Source: SICU01 sp964408235 (lineage in GTDB: Archaea > Nanobdellota > Nanobdellia > Pacearchaeales > GW2011-AR1). Taken from it: 64,000 nucleotides of DNA. The DNA lies in the NCBI GenBank assembly GCA_964408235.1, contig CAYOYN010000001.1, positions 62,001-126,000 on the forward strand, in the 5' to 3' direction. The position numbers and the translations under genes were made by a program. The notes under the pieces are model-generated. The model had not been told where the DNA came from and searched no databases. It saw only the letters and a program-made list of their open reading frames with translations. Shown here in pieces: positions 24,030 to 32,949 of this stretch. The number at the start of each line of letters is the position of its first letter. The stretch's first letter is position 1.

Positions 24030-24581
24030 ATGGTCTGGTTAGGAGTATCAATCGGAATAGCTATTTTATTAGTTGTAATGTTCATATATTATTATAACAG
24101 ATTAGTTAGCCTAAGCAATCAAATTGACAATTCTCTTTCACAAATAGATGTTCAACTTAAGAAACGTTCAGATTTAGTCCCTAACTTATTAGCTTCAGTT
24201 AAAGGTTATATGAAACACGAAAAAGAAGCAATATCTTCAGTTACAGAAGCAAGAAAAGCAATGTTAGGTGCAAAGTCCTTTGAAGGTAAAGTAAAAGCTG
24301 GAGCTAAACTAGAATCTGCTCTAGGTTCAATCTTTGTAATTGCAGAAAACTATCCTCAATTGAGGGCTAGTGAAAATTTCACCCAATTACAACAAGAACT
24401 TTCATCAATAGAGGAAAAAATAGCATATGCTAGACAATTTTACAATGATGGAATTTTGTCATATAACAATGCATGCACAACATTTCCTGGTAAACTTTTT
24501 GCATCAATTTACGGTAAGAAAGAAAAGAAATTTTTAGAGATTAAAGCAGAAGAACGCGCAGTTCCTAAAGTAAGCTTCTAA
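24030..24581 (+). CDS. lemA: LemA family protein
   Basis: The 183-residue protein has one N-terminal transmembrane segment (about 2-20) and the LemA signature YNRLVSLSNQIDNSLSQIDVQLKKRSDLVPNLL. NYPQLRASENFTQLQQELSSIEEKI and the YNNACTTFPG turn follow. The function is not established, but LemA genes recur beside HtpX proteases, as here (htpX is three genes downstream). TTTATAATA (about 24000-24008) is 26 nt before the ATG. Confidence 0.95.
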   Translation: MVWLGVSIGIAILLVVMFIYYYNRLVSLSNQIDNSLSQIDVQLKKRSDLVPNLLASVKGYMKHEKEAISSVTEARKAMLGAKSFEGKVKAGAKLESALGSIFVIAENYPQLRASENFTQLQQELSSIEEKIAYARQFYNDGILSYNNACTTFPGKLFASIYGKKEKKFLEIKAEERAVPKVSF

Positions 24582-24613
24582 ATATTTATATATTCAGGTT
24601 AATTGGTTTCAGA

Positions 24614-25234
24614 ATGATAAAAAGAGCCTATGTTTTCAGCTTGATTTCATTAATTTTTCTTTCAACTTTAGTTTTGGGGGCAGGAATTTCTACGGGAGAT
24701 ACAGATGATTCAAATTCAGAAAACGAAAGAAAACCTACAGAGTCGAGAATAGTTTGTGAAGAAAAAGAAACTTTAAGAGAAAGAGTTAAGTGCAGGTTAG
24801 AAAATAGGGCAGCATTAAAGAATTATGCATATAATGTAGTAGAGGAAGCTTGTAGAGATGGCAGATTCAAAGAAAGATGTGAAGCATTATATGAAAGGTC
24901 CGCCAAATGTTATAATGAAGATAACCCGGTTATCAAAAAAAGATGCTTTTTATCGGAAGCAGGGATTAATTTCAATTCCCAAGGAACATTTAGAGCAGCT
25001 CCAGATGAAGCTAAAAGAAATTATGTAGTTTTGTTATTGTATGAATTACAAGAAAGAATAGAAAAAATGCAGGAAGAAGGAAAGATCACTACTGAACAAG
25101 CGACAAGCTTAGTTACAAAAATAGTAGAAATAAAAAAGATGATTTTAGCAGGAGATTCTAGGGAAGATATTGTAGTTAAAATGAAAGAATTTAAAGAAGA
25201 ATATCGCACAGTGATGGCTGGAGTAGAGAAATGA
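24614..25234 (+). CDS. Secreted helical protein in the lemA-htpX cluster
   Basis: The 206-residue protein has a signal peptide (residues about 5-22, ending LVLGAG). The mature part is strongly charged and mostly helical, with six to seven cysteines (CEEKETLRERVKC, EEACRDGRFKERC, AKCYNEDNPVIKKRC) and a C-terminal coiled coil. It is not recognised. TATTTATATA at 24582-24591 gives it its own promoter. The stop overlaps the next start (ATGA). Confidence 0.6.
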   Translation: MIKRAYVFSLISLIFLSTLVLGAGISTGDTDDSNSENERKPTESRIVCEEKETLRERVKCRLENRAALKNYAYNVVEEACRDGRFKERCEALYERSAKCYNEDNPVIKKRCFLSEAGINFNSQGTFRAAPDEAKRNYVVLLLYELQERIEKMQEEGKITTEQATSLVTKIVEIKKMILAGDSREDIVVKMKEFKEEYRTVMAGVEK

Positions 25235-25431
25235 TTAAAATAATTATGTGGATTATAGTTGCAATAGTGATTGTTGGAGGTTTAGTTTGGTTTATGTCTC
25301 CGGATCAATCCATTGACACAACAAATACAGATTCAGAAACAACAAATACGGAAATAACTGAAACTTCAAGCATAACATCTTCAGATGAAGTTTTTACAGA
25401 AATAGATAGTGCATTAGAAGGCTTGGAATAG
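25231..25431 (+). CDS. Single-pass membrane protein with Thr/Ser-rich tail
   Basis: The 66-residue protein has one transmembrane helix (about residues 2-20), then a Thr/Ser/Glu-rich, low-complexity outside tail. It is translationally coupled to the preceding secreted protein by an ATGA overlap, so the two may form one envelope unit. Function is unknown. Confidence 0.55.
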   Translation: MIKIIMWIIVAIVIVGGLVWFMSPDQSIDTTNTDSETTNTEITETSSITSSDEVFTEIDSALEGLE

Positions 25432-25460
25432 TTTATTAATAATCAAATTTTACTAAAAAT

Positions 25461-26363
25461 ATGGATAGAATATCTTTTCGCGACGAAATTAACCGAAATA
25501 AAATAAAATCTTTTGTTTTAATGGGATTCATTGTAGTAATTCTTATTGCATTAGGTTATGTGATTTCTATGCTCTTCGATCCATCTTACTTCTTTATTAT
25601 AATGGTACTTTCAATAACAATTTCCCTATCTTACACTTTAATTAGCTATTATAATGCCGACAAGTTAGCTTTAGCATCTGTAAAAGCTATCCCTGCTTCA
25701 CCTATTAATCATAGGCAACTTCTTTCCTCTGTGGAAAATATGGCTCTTGCTTCCGGCCTTCCAATGCCTCGAGTTTATGTGATGAGTTCTCCTCAAATAA
25801 ATGCATTTGCATCTGGAAGAAATCCGAAGAATGCGGTAATTTGTGTAACAACAGGGACTTTAGAAAAATTAACAAAGCAAGAATTAGAAGGAGTAATTGC
25901 CCATGAAATGTCTCATATTGCAAATTATGATATCAGGTTTATGACATTTACTGCAATAGCAATAGGAATGATTTCCATAATTGCGGAAATATTTCTAAGA
26001 AGTTTATGGCTTTCAGGAAATAAAGAAAGTAAAGATGGAAGGGCGCAATTAATTTTAATTGTTATAGGAATCTTATTATCGATTCTAGCCCCAATCCTTT
26101 CAAATTTAGTTTCACTAGCAATATCTAGAAGAAGAGAATATGCTGCTGATGCTACGGGCGTAAAACTAACTAGATACCCTCCAGGGTTAGCATCTGCACT
26201 AAAGAAAATAAAAAATGATCATGTATATAACGTAGATAAGCACAAATTTCCAAAAGCAGTAGCTCCTCTATTCATATCAGATCCTTTCAAGAAAAAAATC
26301 ACCGGATTATTTTCAACACATCCAAATATAGACGATAGAATTTCAAAACTAGAAAGAATGTAA
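25461..26363 (+). CDS. htpX: HtpX-family membrane zinc metalloprotease
   Basis: The 300-residue protein has four transmembrane segments, two at the N-terminus and two after the active site. The zinc motif is HEMSH (about residues 147-151) and the third ligand lies in RRREYAAD. MPRVYVMSSPQINAFASGRNP and the closing FSTHPNIDDRISKLE are family hallmarks. It degrades damaged membrane proteins. TTTATTAAT at 25432-25440 lies 25 nt before the ATG. An AAAATC-TT-GATTTT hairpin with a T-run follows the stop. Confidence 0.95.
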   Translation: MDRISFRDEINRNKIKSFVLMGFIVVILIALGYVISMLFDPSYFFIIMVLSITISLSYTLISYYNADKLALASVKAIPASPINHRQLLSSVENMALASGLPMPRVYVMSSPQINAFASGRNPKNAVICVTTGTLEKLTKQELEGVIAHEMSHIANYDIRFMTFTAIAIGMISIIAEIFLRSLWLSGNKESKDGRAQLILIVIGILLSILAPILSNLVSLAISRRREYAADATGVKLTRYPPGLASALKKIKNDHVYNVDKHKFPKAVAPLFISDPFKKKITGLFSTHPNIDDRISKLERM

Positions 26364-26386
26364 AAATCTTGATTTTAATTTTTTAT
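26363..26386 (+). terminator. Terminator after htpX
   Basis: The short stem AAAATC / GATTTT with a 2-nt loop is followed by TTTTTT, directly at the htpX stop codon. Confidence 0.5.
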
Positions 26387-26497
26387 ATGCTCAATGTTTT
26401 TATCAAATAAAATTCTATATGTAATCTTTAAAGTTCTGTTTAATTTAAGGTTCAAAAAAATAGAAAAGATTATAAACTAAATAGGTTAAGTAATAAC

Positions 26498-26578
26498 ATG
26501 AATAGCAATACAAATAGTATATTTGTAAAAATTACTAATTGTAAAGTTATTAAGATTAAGGACGAGCTGTTTAATTAG
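26498..26578 (+). CDS. Possible 26-residue leaderless small protein
   Basis: A short frame beginning MNSNTNSIFVKI lies in the otherwise empty 26387-26611 interval. TTATAAAC (26470-26477) sits 25 nt before its ATG, matching the local promoter rule. Without homologues this is only a candidate; the same promoter could instead serve the 111-residue gene at 26612 with a leader of over 100 nt. Confidence 0.3.
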   Translation: MNSNTNSIFVKITNCKVIKIKDELFN

Positions 26579-26611
26579 TGTCCTCTAATTCTTTAAAATT
26601 CTTATCACAAA

Positions 26612-26947
26612 ATGAGCGACACTATTAACAATCCAAATGAAATTCTATTAAAGAATAGAGATAGGCAGAGCTGTGTTAGAGTAATCAGAAAATCTAACCT
26701 TCCTGTAATCTTAAAAGCTGAAACAGAAAGATTCATAGAGAGAAATACATTGGAAGATTGCGGAAGAGTTCCTCCAAATTGTCTAAAAGCTTTTATGATT
26801 AGGACTGCTCAAAAAATGGGGTTAGAAAGAATAATCCCTTACGTAAAAAGTTTATTCAGGTCTGAAGTAGGTTATAATGGATATTATCTAGATGGAGGAA
26901 AGCTCTTCAGAGTTGATTTTTCGGATGACTTCAAGAACCTTACTTAA
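26612..26947 (+). CDS. Hypothetical helical protein
   Basis: The 111-residue protein is not recognised. It is mixed charge and mostly helical, with two cysteines (QSCVRVIR; DCGRVPPNC) near a loop and a final beta-like segment. A TTTAAAA stretch lies only about 17 nt upstream, less than usual. Its last 60 nt overlap the convergent HAD gene in antisense. Confidence 0.5.
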   Translation: MSDTINNPNEILLKNRDRQSCVRVIRKSNLPVILKAETERFIERNTLEDCGRVPPNCLKAFMIRTAQKMGLERIIPYVKSLFRSEVGYNGYYLDGGKLFRVDFSDDFKNLT

Positions 26948-27583
26948 ATCTGTAAGAAGATAGTCTGGCTTCTTTTGAACTATTGCCTTTCTAGGAGACC
27001 AAGAACTTTTGTTTGCAATTACCGTGCTATAAACTCCTGCTCCGCGAGCGACATCAACATCTATGTCTTTATCACCTATATACATTACTTCAGATCTAGA
27101 GAGGTTATATTTCTTACGTAGTTTGTTTATAATCCAAACTTTTCCATTCGGAGAAAATTTATCTGCTCCATAGACTCCATCAAAAAAATTAGCTTTCAAG
27201 AAATTTAGTGCTTTCTCAACAAAAAATGTAACGTTATTCGTAACTATCACCTTCTTAACATTAAGATTTTTTACATCTGCAAGATTTTTACAAGGCTTTA
27301 TTTTATGGTATTCTTTAGAAAAGTCATCATGTATTCCGGCGCAAACGCTTCTAACTAAGTCTGAAGGTAATCCTGCGAGAGTTAAATAATGGTCTAAAGG
27401 AGTATTTCCAAAAAATCTAATTAAATCCTTAGTTAAGGATATCTCGAAATTAAGAAGGTGTTTTTTGATTATCCTAAGCATTAATTCCCTTGTATCTGCA
27501 AGAGTCCCATCAAAATCAAAGATTAGTAATTTTATCCCAGGATTCTCTCTATCTGAAATAATTCTTCTAAAAAGGTAAGTCAT
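26888..27583 (-). CDS. HAD phosphatase, phosphoglycolate-phosphatase-like
   Basis: The 231-residue HAD protein of the Gph type has motif I DFDGTLADT (Asp23, Asp25), motif II VTNN, the lysine in KFSPNGKVW, and motif IV GDKDIDVDVARGAG. A helical cap follows motif I. It likely removes phosphate from a small metabolite such as phosphoglycolate, which arises during DNA repair. It starts 2 nt after the stop of the 694-residue membrane protein, so the two are co-transcribed. Confidence 0.88.
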   Translation of the reverse strand: MTYLFRRIISDRENPGIKLLIFDFDGTLADTRELMLRIIKKHLLNFEISLTKDLIRFFGNTPLDHYLTLAGLPSDLVRSVCAGIHDDFSKEYHKIKPCKNLADVKNLNVKKVIVTNNVTFFVEKALNFLKANFFDGVYGADKFSPNGKVWIINKLRKKYNLSRSEVMYIGDKDIDVDVARGAGVYSTVIANKSSWSPRKAIVQKKPDYLLTDLSKVLEVIRKINSEELSSI

Positions 27584-27585
27584 TT

Positions 27586-29670
27586 TTACTTATTCCTATC
27601 TGAAAATCTCTTAATGAAATCTCTGCTTGGAGAGTAATCTATAACTCTTGTTACTTCCCAAACTCCTTGGAATGAAGATTTTTCTGCCTTAACAGAGCTT
27701 ATTAATTTCCTTCTAATTGAATCTGAAATGAATAATTTGGTATTTGATGCATGAGCTAATCTTTTAGCATAGCTTATCAAGTTTCCAGTACTTGTGAAAT
27801 GGAATTTATTCCCTTCTATTTCACTTATTATTTCACCATCGCTAACTCCAATACCAAAATTAGTTACTTCGCTACCAACACTCATATGTTCAAGGAATAA
27901 AGCTTGCATACGTCTTGCAACATTCACAGCATTAGCTTCATTATCTTGGTTTCTAGTCAATCTAGGTGAGAATAAAACTATCTTATAATCTCCATCAATG
28001 TAAACCTTAGCACCTGTTTCTTGAGCAATAGATAATGCCCTATTCATGGTTTCAGCAACTGCAGGAGAATTAGCACTTACATATAATGCAATAGCAGCTG
28101 CGCGCTCGCGTATACCTTGGCCTTCTGTACCAAATAAGTTAGCAGGGTTGACTTTAGGTGCTGAAGAAAATGGAGCGCTTGTAGGTTGTGTAGCCACTTT
28201 AGGTTTATTGAACCAAGACATATCAAATTTCTTGTTATCAGTCATATCTAAACTGCTTCTGGTATTAGGTGTAAATTCAACTTTGCTAGGCTTAAATGTA
28301 TTTAATGAATTAGTTACAGAGCTTGAAGAGCTAGAAAACTTAGGAGGCATCCTTTGCATTCTAATCTTCACTTGAACTAAAACTACAACCAATATCAAAA
28401 GTGCAACGCCTAACCACCATATGACTGGGTTAGTAAATGTATATATTACATCTTCTTTAAAATCTGTTACTTTTACTGCATTTCCAGTCAAGAATGCGCT
28501 TCCAAGAGTTTTAGACTCTCCAGCCTCATCAGATATAGATATAGAATAATCTCCGTCAGGAGCTCTCAATGTAAATTTCTGAGTTTCTCCAGGTCCAAGT
28601 TTAATTTGTTTTAATTCAACAAAAGAGCCAATAGTTACTTCCAATGGTCCAGAATATGGGGCGTTTCCTATATTTGTTACAATCAGAGTATTATTAATTA
28701 AACTAGTTTGTAAGGTATTTACTTCTGAAAGATAAAATAACTTTCTACTTGTAATTCCATCAACATCTGTTTCAATGCTCCAATAGCCAGGAGAATCGCT
28801 AAGCAAGAATGTGATTATCTGATCTTCTCCAGATTTAACAACTTTTTTTATAAATGGAACTCCTTTCGGTTGATTTATTGTTAAACTAACGTCTCTACTC
28901 ATAGGATCTCCAGCTTGATCAATAGCCTCAACCCTAAATGAAAATTCAGACTCAGGCTGAGCAGTTTCTTGAGATAATTTTATATTTACTTGCTTCAATA
29001 CTTGTCCAATAGTAAAAGAGGAAGTATCAGAACCAAAGTTTATTTTTTTAGAGTTATGGTCCGTATTATGGACTTCTATTGTAAAATTATGATTACCTGA
29101 TTTTACATTATCTGGTAATATCAAAGTGATATTGAAAACTCCATTAACTACGATAGCAGACTTGTAAAGGTTCAAAGCTGGAATGAATAATTCAACAAAT
29201 CCATTAACTGGATTTCCGCTCTTTGTAGAAGCAGTTCCAGAGACTGAAAAAGTATTTCCAGGATTAAGATTCTCAAATTCCAAATTTGCTTCAACAGCTA
29301 TATCCCTTGAAAGAGTAAATGTATTGCTCTCAACAAACTCATTATTAAAACTAGCTCTCAAAAAGCAAGGAACAGTAACATTTTCAATCATAGGATCCAA
29401 TAATTCAGTAGCCACAACCACTTTTTTTTCAACACCTGCTTGTGCTTCTAAAAAGTTGTTGAATATATTATAAGAAACTGAATTTCCACACTTTAAATCA
29501 ACAATATAATGGGAGCTAATAGTTGTAGTTGAAACCAAAGTAGTTTCGACGTTAATTTGATCTCCATAATTATAAACTGGTTTAAGCGGATCAATAAAAA
29601 TACTAGATGAAGCTAAAGGCATTGCAAGGAAAGCACATGCAACTAAAATCATCATCACCTTCATTCTCAT
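27586..29670 (-). CDS. Receptor-like membrane protein with degenerate class III cyclase-like domain
   Basis: The 694-residue protein has a signal peptide (about 1-22), an extracellular part made of several Ig-like beta domains (about 25-400) and one transmembrane helix (about 415-436). A disordered Ser/Pro linker and a cytoplasmic domain (about 520-680) follow. That domain has the order of motifs of class III nucleotidyl cyclases: GDYKIVLFSP, FGIGVSDGEII, a TSTGNLISYAKRLA helix and LFISDSI. The first metal Asp and the catalytic Asn appear to be missing, so it is probably a sensor rather than an active cyclase. TTTAAATATT at 29690-29699 lies 25 nt upstream. Confidence 0.65.
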   Translation of the reverse strand: MRMKVMMILVACAFLAMPLASSSIFIDPLKPVYNYGDQINVETTLVSTTTISSHYIVDLKCGNSVSYNIFNNFLEAQAGVEKKVVVATELLDPMIENVTVPCFLRASFNNEFVESNTFTLSRDIAVEANLEFENLNPGNTFSVSGTASTKSGNPVNGFVELFIPALNLYKSAIVVNGVFNITLILPDNVKSGNHNFTIEVHNTDHNSKKINFGSDTSSFTIGQVLKQVNIKLSQETAQPESEFSFRVEAIDQAGDPMSRDVSLTINQPKGVPFIKKVVKSGEDQIITFLLSDSPGYWSIETDVDGITSRKLFYLSEVNTLQTSLINNTLIVTNIGNAPYSGPLEVTIGSFVELKQIKLGPGETQKFTLRAPDGDYSISISDEAGESKTLGSAFLTGNAVKVTDFKEDVIYTFTNPVIWWLGVALLILVVVLVQVKIRMQRMPPKFSSSSSSVTNSLNTFKPSKVEFTPNTRSSLDMTDNKKFDMSWFNKPKVATQPTSAPFSSAPKVNPANLFGTEGQGIRERAAAIALYVSANSPAVAETMNRALSIAQETGAKVYIDGDYKIVLFSPRLTRNQDNEANAVNVARRMQALFLEHMSVGSEVTNFGIGVSDGEIISEIEGNKFHFTSTGNLISYAKRLAHASNTKLFISDSIRRKLISSVKAEKSSFQGVWEVTRVIDYSPSRDFIKRFSDRNK

Positions 29671-29701
29671 GCGAATATAAGTTATGTTTAATATTTAAAC
29701 G

Positions 29702-30178
29702 TTATCTAAAATGATCTTTAAGATACACTAATTCTCTTGGTTTAAGGGAATTGAAAAATCCAGGCATTTTTCCGAGAGCGATTCTAGGCCTAGTCTTTGA
29801 TTTAAACTTGTCCGCAAGAAATGGTCCTCCGGGAGATTGAGTATCAATCAATAATCCCATGTGAGTATAATCAACTCCTTCCTTGAGAGCAGCATCTCTA
29901 TTTTTAGGTGAAGTAAATGCATAATTAAATCCTACAAGCATTCCTGGTAAGGCGAGTCCTTCCCTAGCCATTTCTTCAAGTTCTTCAGAAGAGCTTATAG
30001 GTATAGTTTCAATGCCATCATGAGCTCTTATTTTCCAAGCATTATCTCTAGGATAATCTAATCCAAACAAATCTTTTGCAGCAAGCCTGACATATCTAGC
30101 ACAGTAAGATGTAGGAACCTGTCCACTAGAATAGATAGGTCCTCTTATTACTTCATTGGGTGGGACTATTAAACTCAT
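29702..30178 (-). CDS. Possible NlpC/CHAP-like cysteine peptidase-fold protein
   Basis: The 158-residue protein has SYCARYVRLAAKDLFGLDYP near residues 24-43 and GVDYTHMGLLID near 119-130. This Cys-helix-then-His-strand order is seen in NlpC/P60 and CHAP-type amidohydrolases. No signal peptide is visible. The family match is by pattern only; a plain hypothetical protein is the alternative. ATTTAAAT at 30201-30208 lies 26 nt upstream. Confidence 0.4.
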   Translation of the reverse strand: MSLIVPPNEVIRGPIYSSGQVPTSYCARYVRLAAKDLFGLDYPRDNAWKIRAHDGIETIPISSSEELEEMAREGLALPGMLVGFNYAFTSPKNRDAALKEGVDYTHMGLLIDTQSPGGPFLADKFKSKTRPRIALGKMPGFFNSLKPRELVYLKDHFR

Positions 30179-30285
30179 ATATTTCTGATTTTTAATCCCT
30201 ATTTAAATGTTTGTATAATTGTCATATATCAGTAGTAACATTCCATAATGGCATCTTTTAAATAATATCCAATTATAATCAATCT

Positions 30286-32001
30286 ATGAAAATATTAACG
30301 CTACATTGCGACTACATAAAGTTCAAGGCTCTAAAAAAAGCAGTAAAAGACATAGAAGATACAACAGATAAAGAAGGAGAAGTGAAAGAATGTCTTGTTG
30401 TCCTAACTTCAGTAGAACAAGGAGACAATGAACAAACAGTAAAGCAATTAGTAGAAGCAGTCGAGAAAACAGCTAAAGAGGTTAAAACAGATAAGATTGT
30501 TCTTTACCCTTACGCGCATTTATCATCTAATTTAGCAAAGCCCCTAAATGCATTAGAAATTCTTCAAGAAGCAGAATCAAAGCTAAAAAAGAATTTCAAA
30601 GTAACAAGAGCTCCATTTGGATACTACAAAGAATTCGAATTCAAGTGTAAAGGACATCCTCTAGCAGAATTAAGTAAAACCTTCTCTTCTTCTGGAGATA
30701 CAGAAACAAAATCAAAAATAGTTTCAAAAGAAGAACCAATAGACACTTCAAAATTATTAAATCAAATATCTCGTTCAAAATTAGACACTTCAAAATTAAA
30801 AGATAATGACCATAGAATTTTAGGTCAGAAATTAGATTTATTCTCGTTTAATGAAGCTTCTCCAGGAAATCCATTTTTCCACCCTAATGGACAAATAATT
30901 TTCAATGAATTAATTAGATTGTCCAGAGAATTACAATCCGAGTTAGGTTACCAAGAAGTAAATACTCCGCAAGTATTTGATACTAAATTGTGGAAGGTTT
31001 CAGGCCACTGGGACCATTACAAAGATAATATGTTCTTAACAGAATACGAAGGCAGATCTTCAGGCCTTAAACCAATGAATTGTCCAGGACATATGTTACT
31101 TTACAAGACTAATATGCACTCATATAAAGACCTTCCAATAAGATTTTCAGAATATGGTGGTTTGCATAGAGTAGAGTTATCTGGAGTTTTGAACGGATTA
31201 TTCAGAGTAATAAGACTTCATCAAGATGATACTCACATATTTTGTACTTTAGAGCAATTAGAAGATGAAATTTCATCAATTCTAAGTCTGATAAATAAGA
31301 TCTACAAAGAAATATTCAAATTTAAGAAAATAGAAGTAAAGTTATCTACAAGACCTGAAAGTTTCATGGGTAAAAAAGAAGATTGGGATAAAGCAGAAAA
31401 TATTCTTGAAAATTTATTAAAAAAATCAAAATTAAAATATGAAATCAAAAAAGGAGAAGGTGCTTTCTATGGACCAAAGATAGATTTTGATATAGAAGAT
31501 TCATTAGAAAGAAAATGGCAATGTTCAACAATACAATTAGATATGCAATTACCAAAGAGATTTGAGTTAACTTATAATGGGGAAGATAATAAACCTCATA
31601 CTCCTTTAGTAATACATAGAGCAATATTTGGATCTCTTGAGAGATTTATGGGAATCTTATTAGAGCACACAAACGGAGCACTGCCATTATGGTTATCTCC
31701 AAGACAAGTAAGAGTTATTTCCTTCACAGATAGAAACAATAAATCTACGGAAAAATTTGCTCAAGAATTAAAGAAGACAATCCCAAATATTAGAGTGGAT
31801 ACTGACACTAGGTCTGACACAGTTCAGTCTAAGATAAGGGATGCTGAAATGTTAAAAATAAATTATATTATTGTAATCGGAGATAAAGAAGAAGAAAATG
31901 AAACTATCGCAGTAAGACAAAGAGGAGAAAAACCTCAATTTGGCGTAAAGAAAGATAATTTCTTTAAACAATTAAAAGAAGAATTAGCGCGTAGAAGTTA
32001 A
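30286..32001 (+). CDS. thrS: Threonyl-tRNA synthetase, archaeal type
   Basis: The 571-residue enzyme starts with the archaeal DTD-like editing domain (MKILTLHCDYIKF, then VLYPYAHLSSNLA, about 1-140), which removes mischarged serine. The class II catalytic core follows (GHWDHYKDNMF, NCPGHMLLY, YGGLHRVELSGVLNGLFRVIRLHQDD, AFYGPKIDFDIED), then the anticodon-binding domain (LSPRQVRVISF). The linker between editing and core is short compared with other archaea. TTTTAAATA at 30256-30264 predicts a leaderless mRNA. Confidence 0.96.
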   Translation: MKILTLHCDYIKFKALKKAVKDIEDTTDKEGEVKECLVVLTSVEQGDNEQTVKQLVEAVEKTAKEVKTDKIVLYPYAHLSSNLAKPLNALEILQEAESKLKKNFKVTRAPFGYYKEFEFKCKGHPLAELSKTFSSSGDTETKSKIVSKEEPIDTSKLLNQISRSKLDTSKLKDNDHRILGQKLDLFSFNEASPGNPFFHPNGQIIFNELIRLSRELQSELGYQEVNTPQVFDTKLWKVSGHWDHYKDNMFLTEYEGRSSGLKPMNCPGHMLLYKTNMHSYKDLPIRFSEYGGLHRVELSGVLNGLFRVIRLHQDDTHIFCTLEQLEDEISSILSLINKIYKEIFKFKKIEVKLSTRPESFMGKKEDWDKAENILENLLKKSKLKYEIKKGEGAFYGPKIDFDIEDSLERKWQCSTIQLDMQLPKRFELTYNGEDNKPHTPLVIHRAIFGSLERFMGILLEHTNGALPLWLSPRQVRVISFTDRNNKSTEKFAQELKKTIPNIRVDTDTRSDTVQSKIRDAEMLKINYIIVIGDKEEENETIAVRQRGEKPQFGVKKDNFFKQLKEELARRS

Positions 32002-32241
32002 TTATAATACATAAACCCAATATTTATCTCTATTAAGGGCTACTAATCTTAGTGCCTGATTGCCAGGTAAACGCAGACCATTATCTTCGTAAGCTCTGAC
32101 ATTTACATCCATTCCAAGAATTTTATTAAAAGCTCTTCTTACTTCTTCAAAACTTCTTTTCTTTGCAGGGAGAATTGGGCATAATTCCCTCCTTATTAGG
32201 TATGCTTCTCTGCGAGTAATTATCGGTTCATAATCAACCAT
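32002..32241 (-). CDS. Small basic hypothetical protein
   Basis: The 79-residue soluble protein has many Arg/Lys (RREAYLIRRE, KKRSFEEVRRAF) and a beta-like C-terminus. It is not recognised. It abuts the thrS stop tail to tail. The ATATTTAAATAT palindrome (32262-32273) is 26.5 nt from its ATG. Confidence 0.5.
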   Translation of the reverse strand: MVDYEPIITRREAYLIRRELCPILPAKKRSFEEVRRAFNKILGMDVNVRAYEDNGLRLPGNQALRLVALNRDKYWVYVL

Positions 32242-32261
32242 ACATCACTTTAAATTGCGAC

Positions 32262-32273
32262 ATATTTAAATAT
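32262..32273. promoter_or_regulatory. Palindromic TATA between divergent genes
   Basis: ATATTTAAATAT is a perfect 12-bp palindrome centred 26.5 nt from the minus ATG (32241) and 40.5 nt from the plus ATG (32308). On the plus side the extra 14-15 nt hold a GAGGAT Shine-Dalgarno (32299-32304). One element could drive one leaderless and one leadered mRNA. Confidence 0.6.
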
Positions 32274-32307
32274 CAACCATTCAATATTCTAACATTAAGA
32301 GGATTAT

Positions 32308-32949
32308 ATGAAAATTCAACCGTATGTTCAAAAACTTCAGGCTTCTGAAAAGTATAAAAAATTTATTCAAGAATATTCGGAATCATTTATCGTAGCAGGA
32401 TTCTTTGTATTAGATTATGAAACTGGAATGAATGTTCATCAAATAGATTATTATGTTCCTTCAAAAAAACAAGTAGCAGCTTTTAATTTGGATGGAGAAG
32501 TAGAAGTCCGCCTTTTGGACATGATGAATAAAGAGAAAAAACCAGAAAAACTGGACATAAAAACCAAAGTTGATCTTGATGCCTTGAAGGGAATTTTAGA
32601 AGATGAAATGAAAAACAGAAATATTACTGAAACAATAAAGAAATGTGTAGCAGTTATTCAAATGGTAGATGGTAAAAAATTATGGGTTTTAAACTGCGTA
32701 CTTTCTGGCATGGAAATATTAAAGGCCCATGTTGATGACGAATCAAGAACTGTTCTAAAAATGGAAAAATCCTCAATGTTAGATTATGTAAAAAAGATGC
32801 CTCAATTACCTCCTCAACAGGCTCCTAAGGCAGACAAGGAAACATTGCAAAAGCAAATAGACCAATTAAATAAGCTTAAAGAACAATTAGAAAAAGAAAA
32901 ATCTCAATTAGATAATAAATCTGCTAATGTTGAAGAAATAGAAGCATAA
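32308..32949 (+). CDS. Hypothetical protein with C-terminal coiled coil
   Basis: The 213-residue protein is not recognised. An N-terminal alpha/beta domain (about 1-150, with FFVLDYETGMNVHQIDYYVP and VAVIQMVDGKKLWVLNCVLSG) is followed by a Pro/Gln linker and a coiled coil rich in Gln, Lys and Leu (about 175-205). The GAGGAT Shine-Dalgarno before the ATG indicates a leadered message. It has no membrane segment. Confidence 0.6.
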   Translation: MKIQPYVQKLQASEKYKKFIQEYSESFIVAGFFVLDYETGMNVHQIDYYVPSKKQVAAFNLDGEVEVRLLDMMNKEKKPEKLDIKTKVDLDALKGILEDEMKNRNITETIKKCVAVIQMVDGKKLWVLNCVLSGMEILKAHVDDESRTVLKMEKSSMLDYVKKMPQLPPQQAPKADKETLQKQIDQLNKLKEQLEKEKSQLDNKSANVEEIEA

